DNA from: Enterococcus alishanensis
Lineage (GTDB): Bacteria > Bacillota > Bacilli > Lactobacillales > Enterococcaceae
NCBI RefSeq assembly: GCF_019218635.1
Contig: NZ_JAHUZB010000006.1
Span: 124,001 to 188,000 of the forward strand
Length of the DNA: 64,000 nt
Reading direction: 5' to 3'
The stretch's first letter is position 1; each line of letters opens with the position of its first letter. The notes beneath the pieces are model-generated. The model had not been told where the DNA came from. It saw nothing but the letters and a program-made list of their open reading frames with translations, and ran no database searches. Of this stretch, positions 27,826-35,688 are shown one piece after another. A program made the translations under genes and the position numbers.

Positions 27826-29058
27826 CTATTCCTTTTCTGGTGTGATTTCATCAACTAATTTATCTAATGATTTAGGAAAATCCGTCTGCGGAATTTTACC
27901 TTTATAAGCGTCCACCAATAATGAATTCATATGTTGCCAAAAGACATTCATTTCAGGGATTTTCGGCATTAAGACTGAATGTTCTTCTGTTGTCATTTCA
28001 ATCACCGCCTCAGCTACGGGATCATTTGCGACAGCTTCATTTTTTCGTGCCATTTGATTGCTTGGAACTTTTCCTAGTTCTTCAAAAGCTTTTATTTGTA
28101 CTTTTTCACTTGTTAAATAATTAGTTAATGCCATCGCATCTAACGGATATTGGGTGAATGCGTTAATACAAAAAATATTACATTGTTGAAAAGCATACAA
28201 AGGAACTTCACCATTTCCTAAGTCAGCACTTGGATACGCAGCGACGCCCATGTTTTTTCCTAAAACTTCTTCAATTGCTTCAGTATTCCAAACACCACTG
28301 AGAACAGCATTAATTTTTCCAGATCGTAGTGCATTGATTTCATCTGCGTTAACAGGGACAACATTTTTATTTTTTTGTAAGTTAGCAATCCATGTCAGGG
28401 TTTCTACGCCTTCAGGAGAATTAAAAGTCGTACCATAAGGATCTTCGCCATTTTCACCATATAAGCTAGAACCGTTGGACATGAACCATGGTGTCTCACG
28501 AAAATCTGCGCCGGCTTCCTCTAAGTTAATCCCAATTTTTCCTTTAGTCGTAATATCATTAAAATTTTGAACCTCTTCTTCTGAGAAAACTCGTTTGTCA
28601 TAATACATAAACATTGATTCAGAAGTTGTCGGGAAGCCATAAATTTTGTCCTGATAAGTTGCTGCTTGCACTGATGTTGGCGTGTTTTCTTGTTTAATTT
28701 CATCAGTATACTTCGTTAATTGATAGACTGCACCAGATTCAACCATTTGTCCCAATCGATCATGAGGTGTCACAAAAATATCGGCTGCTGATTCAGGATC
28801 TTTTTGTAAATATTCCTGCGCTCTACCTGATTCAGACTCAATGACAGTAATATCGTATTTTTTTTCGGGATGTGCTTTTTTAAAATCATCCACCACACTA
28901 CGATAATAATCACCTTGATTCAAATCTACCCAAACTTTTAACTTTACTTCTTTAGCATCAGTTTTAATTTCTGGTTCATACGTTTGATTTCGTTGTCCGC
29001 AGCTACTTAAACCAATTAATAATCCAAAAAATCCAATCATTGCGACCCACTTTTTCAT
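27826..29058 (-). CDS. Sugar-binding lipoprotein (maltose/alpha-glucoside type)
   Basis: A family 1 extracellular binding protein of about 410 residues. The signal peptide ends in the lipobox LSSC (IGLSSCGQ), so it is membrane-anchored. The mature part reads like MalE/MalX: LKVWVDLNQGDYYRSVVDDFKKAHP, DIFVTPHDRLGQMVESG, and the later AVLSGVWN. The start is the ATG at 29058 behind GGAAGGAA; an upstream extension to 29100 would lie on operator DNA. It is the first gene of the six-gene sugar operon and its promoter holds three LacI-type operators. Confidence 0.9.
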   Translation of the reverse strand: MKKWVAMIGFFGLLIGLSSCGQRNQTYEPEIKTDAKEVKLKVWVDLNQGDYYRSVVDDFKKAHPEKKYDITVIESESGRAQEYLQKDPESAADIFVTPHDRLGQMVESGAVYQLTKYTDEIKQENTPTSVQAATYQDKIYGFPTTSESMFMYYDKRVFSEEEVQNFNDITTKGKIGINLEEAGADFRETPWFMSNGSSLYGENGEDPYGTTFNSPEGVETLTWIANLQKNKNVVPVNADEINALRSGKINAVLSGVWNTEAIEEVLGKNMGVAAYPSADLGNGEVPLYAFQQCNIFCINAFTQYPLDAMALTNYLTSEKVQIKAFEELGKVPSNQMARKNEAVANDPVAEAVIEMTTEEHSVLMPKIPEMNVFWQHMNSLLVDAYKGKIPQTDFPKSLDKLVDEITPEKE

Positions 29059-29094
29059 GATTTCCTTCCTTTCAGTCAGCTGATCTTTATGAAT

Positions 29095-29188
29095 TGACAA
29101 CCGTTTTCATATCAAAGCAAAACAAATTGACAACCGTTTTCATATTTGGAGAATAACAGCAATTTTTCTATATGTCAACCGTTTTCAT
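29095..29188 (-). promoter_or_regulatory. Sugar operon promoter with three LacI-type operators
   Basis: Three copies of a 16-mer, TGACAACCGTTTTCAT at 29095-29110 and 29128-29143 and TGTCAACCGTTTTCAT at 29173-29188, lie between the repressor gene and the operon. Read on the minus strand, the outermost copy contains the -35 TTGACA (29178-29173), followed after 17 bases by TATTCT (29155-29150). The other two copies lie downstream of the start of transcription, 33 bases apart, close to three helical turns, which would allow cooperative repression. Confidence 0.85.
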
Positions 29189-29214
29189 AAAAAAGAAAAA
29201 AAGATGATTCCTGT

Positions 29215-30198
29215 TTAAGTTGTTCCACGAATCATCAATTTTGTTGAAAAATTTGGTATTTCAGGTAATTCTTGATTGTGTAAATGGGCTAGCAAAACTT
29301 TTGCTGCATGTTCACCGATTTCTTTAATTGGTTGGTGAATAGTTGTTAAAGCAGGATTTAACACAGCAGCAATCGGCTGATCATCAAAACCAATTAAGGC
29401 TAAATCGGCTGGTATGTTCAAGTCATTTTTTAGTGCTTCGCTTAGTATTCCCGCTGCTACCTCATCTCCGTTAGTAAAAACCGCATCTGGTAAGGATTTT
29501 TTTTGATTCAATCTTTGCTTCAGCCAGTTTTCTCCGTCTTCAATATTTAACATTTTAGGGAAAAATAAGTTTTCGTCAAAAGTCAGTCCTGCCTCTTCTA
29601 CTGCTTGCATAAAACCAATGAAACGATGGTCGTGCTGATTTTTTACTCCTCCACTACAAAAAGCAAGTTTTTTGTAGCCAGTATCAATCAAATATTTAGT
29701 TCCTTCATAGGCTGCTTGTTGCTCATTAATTTGAATAATTGGCAGATCTTCATCTCCCAAATAGCGATTACATAAAACAATCTTGCCATTTTTTATTAAT
29801 TCCACTACTTCTGGCTTATCATTCTCCAAGTTAGCCATAATTAAGCCATCAAGTTGTTTCTTTTGTAACATTTCGATATATTTTAATTCTTTTTTTGAAT
29901 TTTCCAAGGTTTGGAGAATCACGACTTGGTATCCTTCATCAGATAAATAGCGTTCAATCGCATCAACTAAGTAGGCAAAAAACGGGTTTGTGATAAAAGA
30001 AATAACCACACCAATCATTTTTGTTCCTTGGCCTCTCAGTTGTTGAGCAATATTATTCGGATAATAATTCAATTCTCGCATAGCAGTAAAAATTTTTTCT
30101 TTGGTTTTGTCAGAAACATAAGGATGTCCATTAATCGCTCGAGAGATTGTTGTAATGGAATACCCCGTTTTCTTTGCTACATCTTCTATTTTAGCCAT
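29215..30198 (-). CDS. LacI family repressor of the sugar operon
   Basis: 327 residues. The N-terminal HTH reads KIEDVAKKTGYSITTISRAINGHPYVSDKTKEKI with the hinge helix NNIAQQLRGQGTKMIGVV. The rest is a periplasmic-binding-protein-like effector domain with VFTNGDEVAAGI and ALIGFDDQPIAAVLNPALTTI. It is transcribed in the same direction as and directly upstream of the sugar operon, whose promoter carries three matching pseudo-palindromes. I infer that it represses the operon until an imported sugar or its product binds. MalR- or MsmR-like function is likely; no such operator is seen before its own gene. Confidence 0.9.
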   Translation of the reverse strand: MAKIEDVAKKTGYSITTISRAINGHPYVSDKTKEKIFTAMRELNYYPNNIAQQLRGQGTKMIGVVISFITNPFFAYLVDAIERYLSDEGYQVVILQTLENSKKELKYIEMLQKKQLDGLIMANLENDKPEVVELIKNGKIVLCNRYLGDEDLPIIQINEQQAAYEGTKYLIDTGYKKLAFCSGGVKNQHDHRFIGFMQAVEEAGLTFDENLFFPKMLNIEDGENWLKQRLNQKKSLPDAVFTNGDEVAAGILSEALKNDLNIPADLALIGFDDQPIAAVLNPALTTIHQPIKEIGEHAAKVLLAHLHNQELPEIPNFSTKLMIRGTT

Positions 30199-30311
30199 AA
30201 TAATCTCCTAAAAATTACTTTGTTCAGTTGTTCTACTTAACTTTGTAAAATACATCAAATTTTGAAAAGTTATCTATTCTACAGACTTTATAGTCAAATC
30301 AAATAATTCTG

Positions 30312-31070
30312 TTATGGATGACAAGCGATATTTTCCAGCGCTCTCATCTTCTCTTCTATCAAAATAGCATTGTTTTCCGCATTTTCCAATGAAATTAATA
30401 GCGTATCACAAACTGAATGGATATAGTCGTTATCACTTAACCGATTTAAAGTCAGTTGAATTTCTTGTTGGGTTAACATGTGTTTCTGCTCTAACGCTTG
30501 CATAAATCGTAGAATGGCACTTAAAGAGTAATTTGCGTTACGTAGTGTTCGGATGATTTTCAGCAACGCGATGGTTTGTTCATCGTAACTACGATAATGA
30601 TTTTTCTGACGGGGCACAGTGATTAAACCATTCAATTCCCAATTTCTCAGTGTATCAATAGTAATGTCTAAATAATCGGCCGCTTGTTTACGCGTAAAGG
30701 TTTGCTTTTTATTATTTTTCAATTTTTGCAAATCAACTGAGGTGAGTCGAATGGCTTCTTCTGCTTTAGATTGCTCTGTTTCAATGAGCTGAAAATATTC
30801 TGTCAATAATTTTCTAGCTTGCTGAAAATCATAGCTAGCCAAGCTGTGAATCACTTCGGTAATTTTCTTTCGCAAATTGCCGTGAATAATTTCTACTGAA
30901 AAACCAATTCGCGCAATTTGAATAAGTTGAATGTGATACTCCGTATAAATCCGATAACCATTTTTTTGTCGCAACGGTGCTGGAATGAGTTGCCACTCTT
31001 CATATTTCCGTATTGTATTAGGATGAAGTTTGACTGCTCTTGCGACTTCACTTGTTGAATATTTTTTCAA
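30312..31070 (-). CDS. MerR-like regulator with two HTH domains
   Basis: About 253 residues containing two MerR-type DNA-binding units. The first, at the N-terminus, reads YSTSEVARAVKLHPNTIRKY and GYRIYTEYHI; the second, about residue 125 onward, reads TFTRKQAADYLDITIDTLRNW and HYRSYDEQTI. A coiled segment rich in Glu/Lys/Gln separates them (LTEYFQLIETEQSKAEEAI). Normal MerR proteins carry a single HTH and bind as dimers; here one chain might supply both halves. The start is probably a TTG at 31070 behind GGAGGG; the in-frame ATG at 31112 lacks a ribosome binding site. It is divergent, with only 68 bases between, from the HelD-like gene and so probably controls it. Effector unknown. Confidence 0.75.
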   Translation of the reverse strand: MKKYSTSEVARAVKLHPNTIRKYEEWQLIPAPLRQKNGYRIYTEYHIQLIQIARIGFSVEIIHGNLRKKITEVIHSLASYDFQQARKLLTEYFQLIETEQSKAEEAIRLTSVDLQKLKNNKKQTFTRKQAADYLDITIDTLRNWELNGLITVPRQKNHYRSYDEQTIALLKIIRTLRNANYSLSAILRFMQALEQKHMLTQQEIQLTLNRLSDNDYIHSVCDTLLISLENAENNAILIEEKMRALENIACHP

Positions 31071-31108
31071 ATCAATTAACCCTCCACTAAACCACCAGAG
31101 TTCTCTTG

Positions 31109-31122
31109 TCATGATAGCATGA
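31109..31122. repeat. Inverted repeat between MerR-like and HelD-like genes
   Basis: TCATG and CATGA flank ATAG just before the HelD-like ribosome binding site. It is a candidate operator for the divergent regulator, but at five bases per arm it could be chance. Confidence 0.3.
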
Positions 31123-31138
31123 AAAAGGAGGGATGCGT

Positions 31139-33058
31139 ATGACTTTATTAACTGAGAAAAAATATTTAAATAAAGTAATTCAAACGGTGCAAGAGAAAAT
31201 AATGCAGCTAGAATTGTCTTTAGATCAAAGTGAACAAGAATATCGGGCGGTAAAAAAATACACGGTTGATTACATCCACGAACTGGATAAATATGAGGTT
31301 TATAATCATCATCAAAACCTAAAATTCATTGATTCGCGTAATATTTTAGAAAGCCAACAAATCGGCAAATTAACTTACCAAGAAAATAGTCCCTACTTTG
31401 CCAAAGTGGTTTTTCAATTTGACGATGATCCAGTCCCTGAGGATTTTTATATTGGTCGTTATGGTTTATCCGATGAACTGGGAAATCAATATGTTTATGA
31501 TTGGCGGGCGCCTATTGCAACTTTGTATTATGACTTTGGTTTGGGCAAAAGCGGTTATCAAGTTGGGAAGCATTATTTTAGCGGTGAAAATTTAAAAAAA
31601 ATACAATTTGATATTCAGTCTGGTGAGTTAGTGAATCTATTTAATGTTGCAGAAGGAATTAGTGATGTGTTTTTGACTGAAACATTAAGCAAAACCAGTA
31701 GTCAGCAAATGAAAAATATCATTCAAACGATTCAAAAAGAACAAAATACTATTATTCGTCAACCAAAAGATGTCGATATTATCATGCAAGGTGTGGCTGG
31801 CTCAGGAAAAACTTCGATTGCTCTGCATCGCTTGGCTTATTTACTCTACCAAGAGCGAGAAACCTTACAAGCTGAAAATATCCTGATTTTATCTCCAAAT
31901 AAAGTTTTTTCTAACTATATCGCTAATGTCTTACCTGAACTTGGAGAAAATGATTTGCGGCAATTAACTTTTGAAGAATTGGCGCAAAATATCCTACAAT
32001 TACCAGTCCAACTAAGTTATCAGCAAGAATTGGCGACTGTTCTAGCGGAACCTGATTCAGCTTTTTCACAAGCATATTATTACAAACAATCGACTGACTT
32101 TGAAAAAGATTTAACTGCTTTTTTAAATGCCGAAAAAACCAAACTTTGGCAGACAGATTTAAAAGTTGGAACTAACGCTATTTCAGCCGAAGAACTAGAG
32201 ACTCTTTTTGCTGAATCCCTACCTTTAATGTCACTAATTTCAAAAATAAGTCGTTCCTTTACACAAGGTCAAAAAAAGCTACAAACCAATCTGGAAAAAA
32301 GCTTAACAAAACGTTTAGCTTATCAAAATGAAGTAGCCACCTATTTGAAATTCACTCAAAAAACTGCGGAACAATTAAATGCTAGTGATTTATATCCAAT
32401 TCTCTACATCAAAGATTTTTTTGAAGGCTTAACCGTCGATACCTCGGTAAAATATTTAGTCGTTGATGAGATGCAAGACTATACCCTTTTACAATTTACA
32501 GTTCTGCAAAAGCTTTTTTCTGCCAAAAAAATCTATTGCGGCGATATTTATCAGACTCTTATTCCAAAAGATGCTGGTTTTTTAACTGATTTGTCCGAAT
32601 TATTAACTAAGCCAAAAACTTTTTTCTTGAAGAAAAGCTATCGTTCTTCTTTTGAAATTATCCAATTTGCGCAACAATTCGTTCCAGAAGATACTTTGGA
32701 AGCTATTCAACGGCACGGAGAATCAGTAATCATTGAAAACAGAACCGATTCTTTCAAACAGCAAATAAAATCCCAAATAAATAGATTTCTTAAAGGTAAG
32801 CTACAAACTTGCGGAATCATTTGCCAGAGTACAGCCGACATAGAGCATTTACAATCTGTTTTAGCCGATTACAAAGTTCAGACAATTTCTGCTGAATCTA
32901 CCGCCGTTACACAACCAATCGCCATAACTTCGCTACAATTTGCTAAAGGTTTAGAATTTGATTCGGTGATTTTACTTGTTTCTGATAAGCAGCAACAACC
33001 TGCTTTTATGTATATCGGGGCCACGAGAGCTTTGCATGAATTAATCATTTATAAATAA
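31139..33058 (+). CDS. HelD-like superfamily I helicase/RNA polymerase-associated ATPase
   Basis: About 639 residues. An N-terminal coiled-coil stretch (VQEKIMQLELSLDQSEQEY) is followed by YVYDWRAPIATLYYDF, a motif typical of HelD. Then come Walker A GVAGSGKTSIALHR (near 218-231), motif II VVDEMQDYT, KKSYRSSFEI, and the C-terminal motifs FAKGLEFDSVILL and YIGATRAL. HelD displaces nucleic acid from stalled RNA polymerase and some relatives give rifampicin resistance. At about 640 residues it is clearly shorter than B. subtilis HelD, so a domain is reduced. I place the start at the second ATG (31139), six bases behind AAGGAGGG; the ATG at 31133 touches that site. A UvrD-like DNA helicase is the alternative, but the DWRAP motif favours HelD. 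Confidence 0.82.
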   Translation: MTLLTEKKYLNKVIQTVQEKIMQLELSLDQSEQEYRAVKKYTVDYIHELDKYEVYNHHQNLKFIDSRNILESQQIGKLTYQENSPYFAKVVFQFDDDPVPEDFYIGRYGLSDELGNQYVYDWRAPIATLYYDFGLGKSGYQVGKHYFSGENLKKIQFDIQSGELVNLFNVAEGISDVFLTETLSKTSSQQMKNIIQTIQKEQNTIIRQPKDVDIIMQGVAGSGKTSIALHRLAYLLYQERETLQAENILILSPNKVFSNYIANVLPELGENDLRQLTFEELAQNILQLPVQLSYQQELATVLAEPDSAFSQAYYYKQSTDFEKDLTAFLNAEKTKLWQTDLKVGTNAISAEELETLFAESLPLMSLISKISRSFTQGQKKLQTNLEKSLTKRLAYQNEVATYLKFTQKTAEQLNASDLYPILYIKDFFEGLTVDTSVKYLVVDEMQDYTLLQFTVLQKLFSAKKIYCGDIYQTLIPKDAGFLTDLSELLTKPKTFFLKKSYRSSFEIIQFAQQFVPEDTLEAIQRHGESVIIENRTDSFKQQIKSQINRFLKGKLQTCGIICQSTADIEHLQSVLADYKVQTISAESTAVTQPIAITSLQFAKGLEFDSVILLVSDKQQQPAFMYIGATRALHELIIYK

Positions 33059-33085
33059 CTCTTGCATCATTTAATTTACAATATA

Positions 33086-33129
33086 AAAAGACAAACAAGC
33101 AGCAAAAACAAGCTACTTGTTTGTCTTTT
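33086..33129. terminator. Bidirectional terminator between HelD-like and aldolase genes
   Basis: A perfect 14-base stem, AAAAGACAAACAAG with its complement, sixteen-base loop, flanked by A and T runs. It ends both converging transcripts. Confidence 0.85.
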
Positions 33130-33130
33130 C

Positions 33131-33799
33131 TTATTTATTTTCAGCTTTAAATTTTTCGACAATTTGCATCAATTCTTTGGCATGTTCCGTTAAAACATCG
33201 AATTGTTTAGATTGGATAAATTTCTTGTTTGTTAAGTAGCCACTGATTCCAGAGCCAGAAAAGCCAGCTGCTAAATAGTCCTTCAAATTATCCGGTGTAA
33301 CTCCTGCTGTAGCAATTAATTTAACATGATTAATCGGCCCTCTAATGTCTTTGACATAACCTAAACCTAATGCCCCCACAGGGAATACTTTGACAAAATC
33401 TGCGCCAGCTTCATGAGCAGCCAAGATTTCAGTCGGCGTCATTGCCCCTGGCATAGAAACCATCCCTAACTCTTTCGTTCTTTTGATAATAGCTGGATTT
33501 GTATTAGGAGAAATGATGTATTTGGCTCCCGCTTGATAGGCTGTTTCGACTTGCTCTAAAGTAACCACCGTACCTGCACCAATCACCATAGAATCATTAA
33601 ATTTTTGAGACAATTTAGCAATTGCTGTGCTGGTTTTACTTAGACAATCAGGATCTCCTTGATCAAAGGTGACTTCTACTAGCTTTACGCCTCCTTTTTC
33701 CAATGCTGAAACAAGTTGGAACAACTCTTCACCGTAAGTTCCTCTGCAAATGGCTATAATTTTATTTTCTTCAATTACATTTATGATATTTTCTGTCAT
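33131..33799 (-). CDS. eda: KDPG/4-hydroxy-2-oxoglutarate-type aldolase
   Basis: A class I aldolase of 222 residues, TIM-barrel. The catalytic Glu is in KLVEVTFDQG and the Schiff-base Lys in ADFVKVFPVG; VIGAGTVVT and PGAMTPTEI are also family motifs. The family splits 2-keto-3-deoxy-6-phosphogluconate into pyruvate and glyceraldehyde 3-phosphate, or related 2-keto-3-deoxy acids. It overlaps the PTS IIC gene by four bases (ATGA) and is last in the PTS operon. No sugar dehydratase or keto-deoxy-gluconate kinase is present. The simplest reading is that the PTS itself makes the phosphorylated keto-deoxy acid, or that a distant enzyme makes the link. Substrate uncertain; the symbol is by family. 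Confidence 0.85.
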   Translation of the reverse strand: MTENIINVIEENKIIAICRGTYGEELFQLVSALEKGGVKLVEVTFDQGDPDCLSKTSTAIAKLSQKFNDSMVIGAGTVVTLEQVETAYQAGAKYIISPNTNPAIIKRTKELGMVSMPGAMTPTEILAAHEAGADFVKVFPVGALGLGYVKDIRGPINHVKLIATAGVTPDNLKDYLAAGFSGSGISGYLTNKKFIQSKQFDVLTEHAKELMQIVEKFKAENK

Positions 33800-34893
33800 T
33801 TTACTTTCTCTCCAGTGAGCTTCATAGATTTTTTAACGACTTCTTTAGTTTCGGTTTCGAGACTCGGTTTCAAAAATCCTAAAATCCCAGCTGTTACTAA
33901 TGAACCAATTACGATAGCTGCAACAAACCAGATTTTATTTTCAACAACTGGTAAAACAATAAAACCACCATGAGGAACAAAACATCTCACATTACCAATC
34001 GCACCGATCACACAACCCACTGCTGTTCCAATCATCGTTGAAGGTAAGATTCGTTTGATATCACTTACTACAAAGGGAATGGCTCCTTCAGTTATTCCGA
34101 TACAACCCATAATTCCCGCTGCCACAGCAGCGTCACGATCGCCTTCAGTAAATTTCTTTTTAAAGAATAACGTTGCTAGAAAAATGCCAATTGGTGGAAT
34201 AGCTACAGCAATTCTAAACATGCCATTTGGTTCGTAGACGCCTTCATTCATTAAAGCTAGGGTAAACATCGAGACTGATTTGGTAATTGGACCGCCCATA
34301 TCTACTTCTCCAAACAATCCGATAAAAACTGCTAATAAGATGGCACTACTACCATTTAAACTACTCATAATATTTGTTAAGCTGTTCATTAAAAATGCTA
34401 ACGGATTAGCAATTACGTAGATATACAGCATACCCAGAACCAGTACGGTGATTGTAGGAATAATTAAAATTGGTAAAATGGTTTTAATAGTTTTGCTGAC
34501 TTTCCATGTCTTAATCCATTTAACAAAATAACCGGCTGCAACACCTAAAAGCATCGCTCCTAAGAAACCAGATTTCACTTCAACTTCATTGATCATTACT
34601 GGATTATTGGCTAGAAATCCTAAAATCATCCCTGGCGCCAGACCAGGTTTACCAGCGATAGAATAAGCGATGTATCCTCCTAAAATAGGAATCATCATAG
34701 CAAAAGCTGCTTTTCCAAGAATATTAATATTTTGCATCAATTCGCTAGTTACTACAACACCAGTCTCACTTTTTTCTCCTGTTGCTAAAGATATTGCCAG
34801 CATGATACCACCAGCTACAACAGCCGGCATCATAAACGACACGCCACTTAAAAATGATTTCTGAATTTCTTTTAATATTGGTTTTATATTCAT
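33796..34893 (-). CDS. PTS system fructose-family EIIC component
   Basis: A 365-residue membrane permease with about nine to ten helices: SGVSFMMPAVVAGGIMLAIS at the N-terminus, then GYIAYSIAGKPGLAPGMILGF, and the signature CIGITEGAIPF near the C-terminus that lines the sugar site. It matches the free-standing IIC of the fructose-mannitol family. It translocates and, with IIB, phosphorylates its sugar. Genes for IIB and IIA lie directly upstream and the aldolase gene overlaps its end. The sugar is not fructose with any certainty, since no 1-phosphofructokinase accompanies it. Confidence 0.9.
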   Translation of the reverse strand: MNIKPILKEIQKSFLSGVSFMMPAVVAGGIMLAISLATGEKSETGVVVTSELMQNINILGKAAFAMMIPILGGYIAYSIAGKPGLAPGMILGFLANNPVMINEVEVKSGFLGAMLLGVAAGYFVKWIKTWKVSKTIKTILPILIIPTITVLVLGMLYIYVIANPLAFLMNSLTNIMSSLNGSSAILLAVFIGLFGEVDMGGPITKSVSMFTLALMNEGVYEPNGMFRIAVAIPPIGIFLATLFFKKKFTEGDRDAAVAAGIMGCIGITEGAIPFVVSDIKRILPSTMIGTAVGCVIGAIGNVRCFVPHGGFIVLPVVENKIWFVAAIVIGSLVTAGILGFLKPSLETETKEVVKKSMKLTGEKVK

Positions 34894-34908
34894 CTGCCTA
34901 ACTCCAGT

Positions 34909-35226
34909 CTATGCTTGATTATTGACTAACGCTTCAGCTGCATCTAATACTTTTTCTGGATGAGAAATGGCTTCATTGACATCGGCATTTAAAACTAAGC
35001 GGTCTTCAAAACGTTCTTCATTTTCAATAAACACGGAAACTGCCAAGATGATAACATCTGCTTCTTCTACTTCTTCTTCACTCACTTCATTTTCAATCCC
35101 AATACTTCCTTGAGTTTCGATTTTGATATCATACCCTCTTTTTTTACCTTCTTTTTCTAAAGCCTCTTGTGCCATATATGTGTGGGCAACTCCTGTTGGA
35201 CATGCTGATACGCCTACAATTTTCAT
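34909..35226 (-). CDS. PTS system fructose-family EIIB component
   Basis: A 105-residue cytoplasmic phosphocarrier. The active-site loop is SACPTGVAHTYMAQEAL with Cys9 as phosphorylated residue; IKIETQGSIGIENEVSEEEV is the next conserved block. It takes phosphate from the IIA protein and passes it to the sugar in IIC. It starts with a perfect AGGAGG and sits between the IIA and IIC genes. Confidence 0.93.
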   Translation of the reverse strand: MKIVGVSACPTGVAHTYMAQEALEKEGKKRGYDIKIETQGSIGIENEVSEEEVEEADVIILAVSVFIENEERFEDRLVLNADVNEAISHPEKVLDAAEALVNNQA

Positions 35227-35238
35227 TTTATTTTCCTC

Positions 35239-35688
35239 CTATTTGATAATGTTATTTTCTATATTATTTAGTAATGCCAAAATAGATTGCTTGTCTCCAT
35301 TGATTAATTCTGCTCGAAATTGTTCATCCATTAATCTTCGACTAATTTCAGCCAAAATTTTTAAATGTAATTTGCTTTTTTGTTCTTCTGGAACACCTAG
35401 TAAGAAAACCAAGCGAACCGAATTACCATCTTCATCCCACTGGATTTGGTCCTTTGTTCGCATAAAACAAACAAATGGAGTCCGAACTTCAACTGATTTT
35501 CCATGGGGAATACTGACGTCGAAGCCAACTGCTGTCGAAAATTCAGCTTCCCGATGATTTACAGCTTCTAGGTAATTATCCTTATTTTCTAAGTAATTCA
35601 AGCGCTTGGCTTTTTCAGATAAGAACTCGATAATGGATGCCTTATTGTCTAATGGCGAATCCAGCACGACTAAACTTTCATCAATCAA
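35239..35688 (-). CDS. PTS system fructose/mannitol-family EIIA component
   Basis: A 149-residue phosphocarrier with the active-site His in VGFDVSIPHGKS, preceded by the Glu-rich NHREAEFSTA block. It receives phosphate from HPr and feeds the IIB protein. The start is a TTG at 35688, eight bases behind AGGAGG, and overlaps the stop of the regulator gene by eight bases. As a separate IIA it may also phosphorylate the EIIA-like/PRD domains of that regulator, tying operon expression to flux. Confidence 0.9.
   Translation of the reverse strand: MIDESLVVLDSPLDNKASIIEFLSEKAKRLNYLENKDNYLEAVNHREAEFSTAVGFDVSIPHGKSVEVRTPFVCFMRTKDQIQWDEDGNSVRLVFLLGVPEEQKSKLHLKILAEISRRLMDEQFRAELINGDKQSILALLNNIENNIIK

Noticed and set aside
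27813-27854. N-terminal extension of the MalF-type permease
   Set aside because: It would overlap the binding-protein gene, while the internal ATG at 27812 has GGAGG at good distance.
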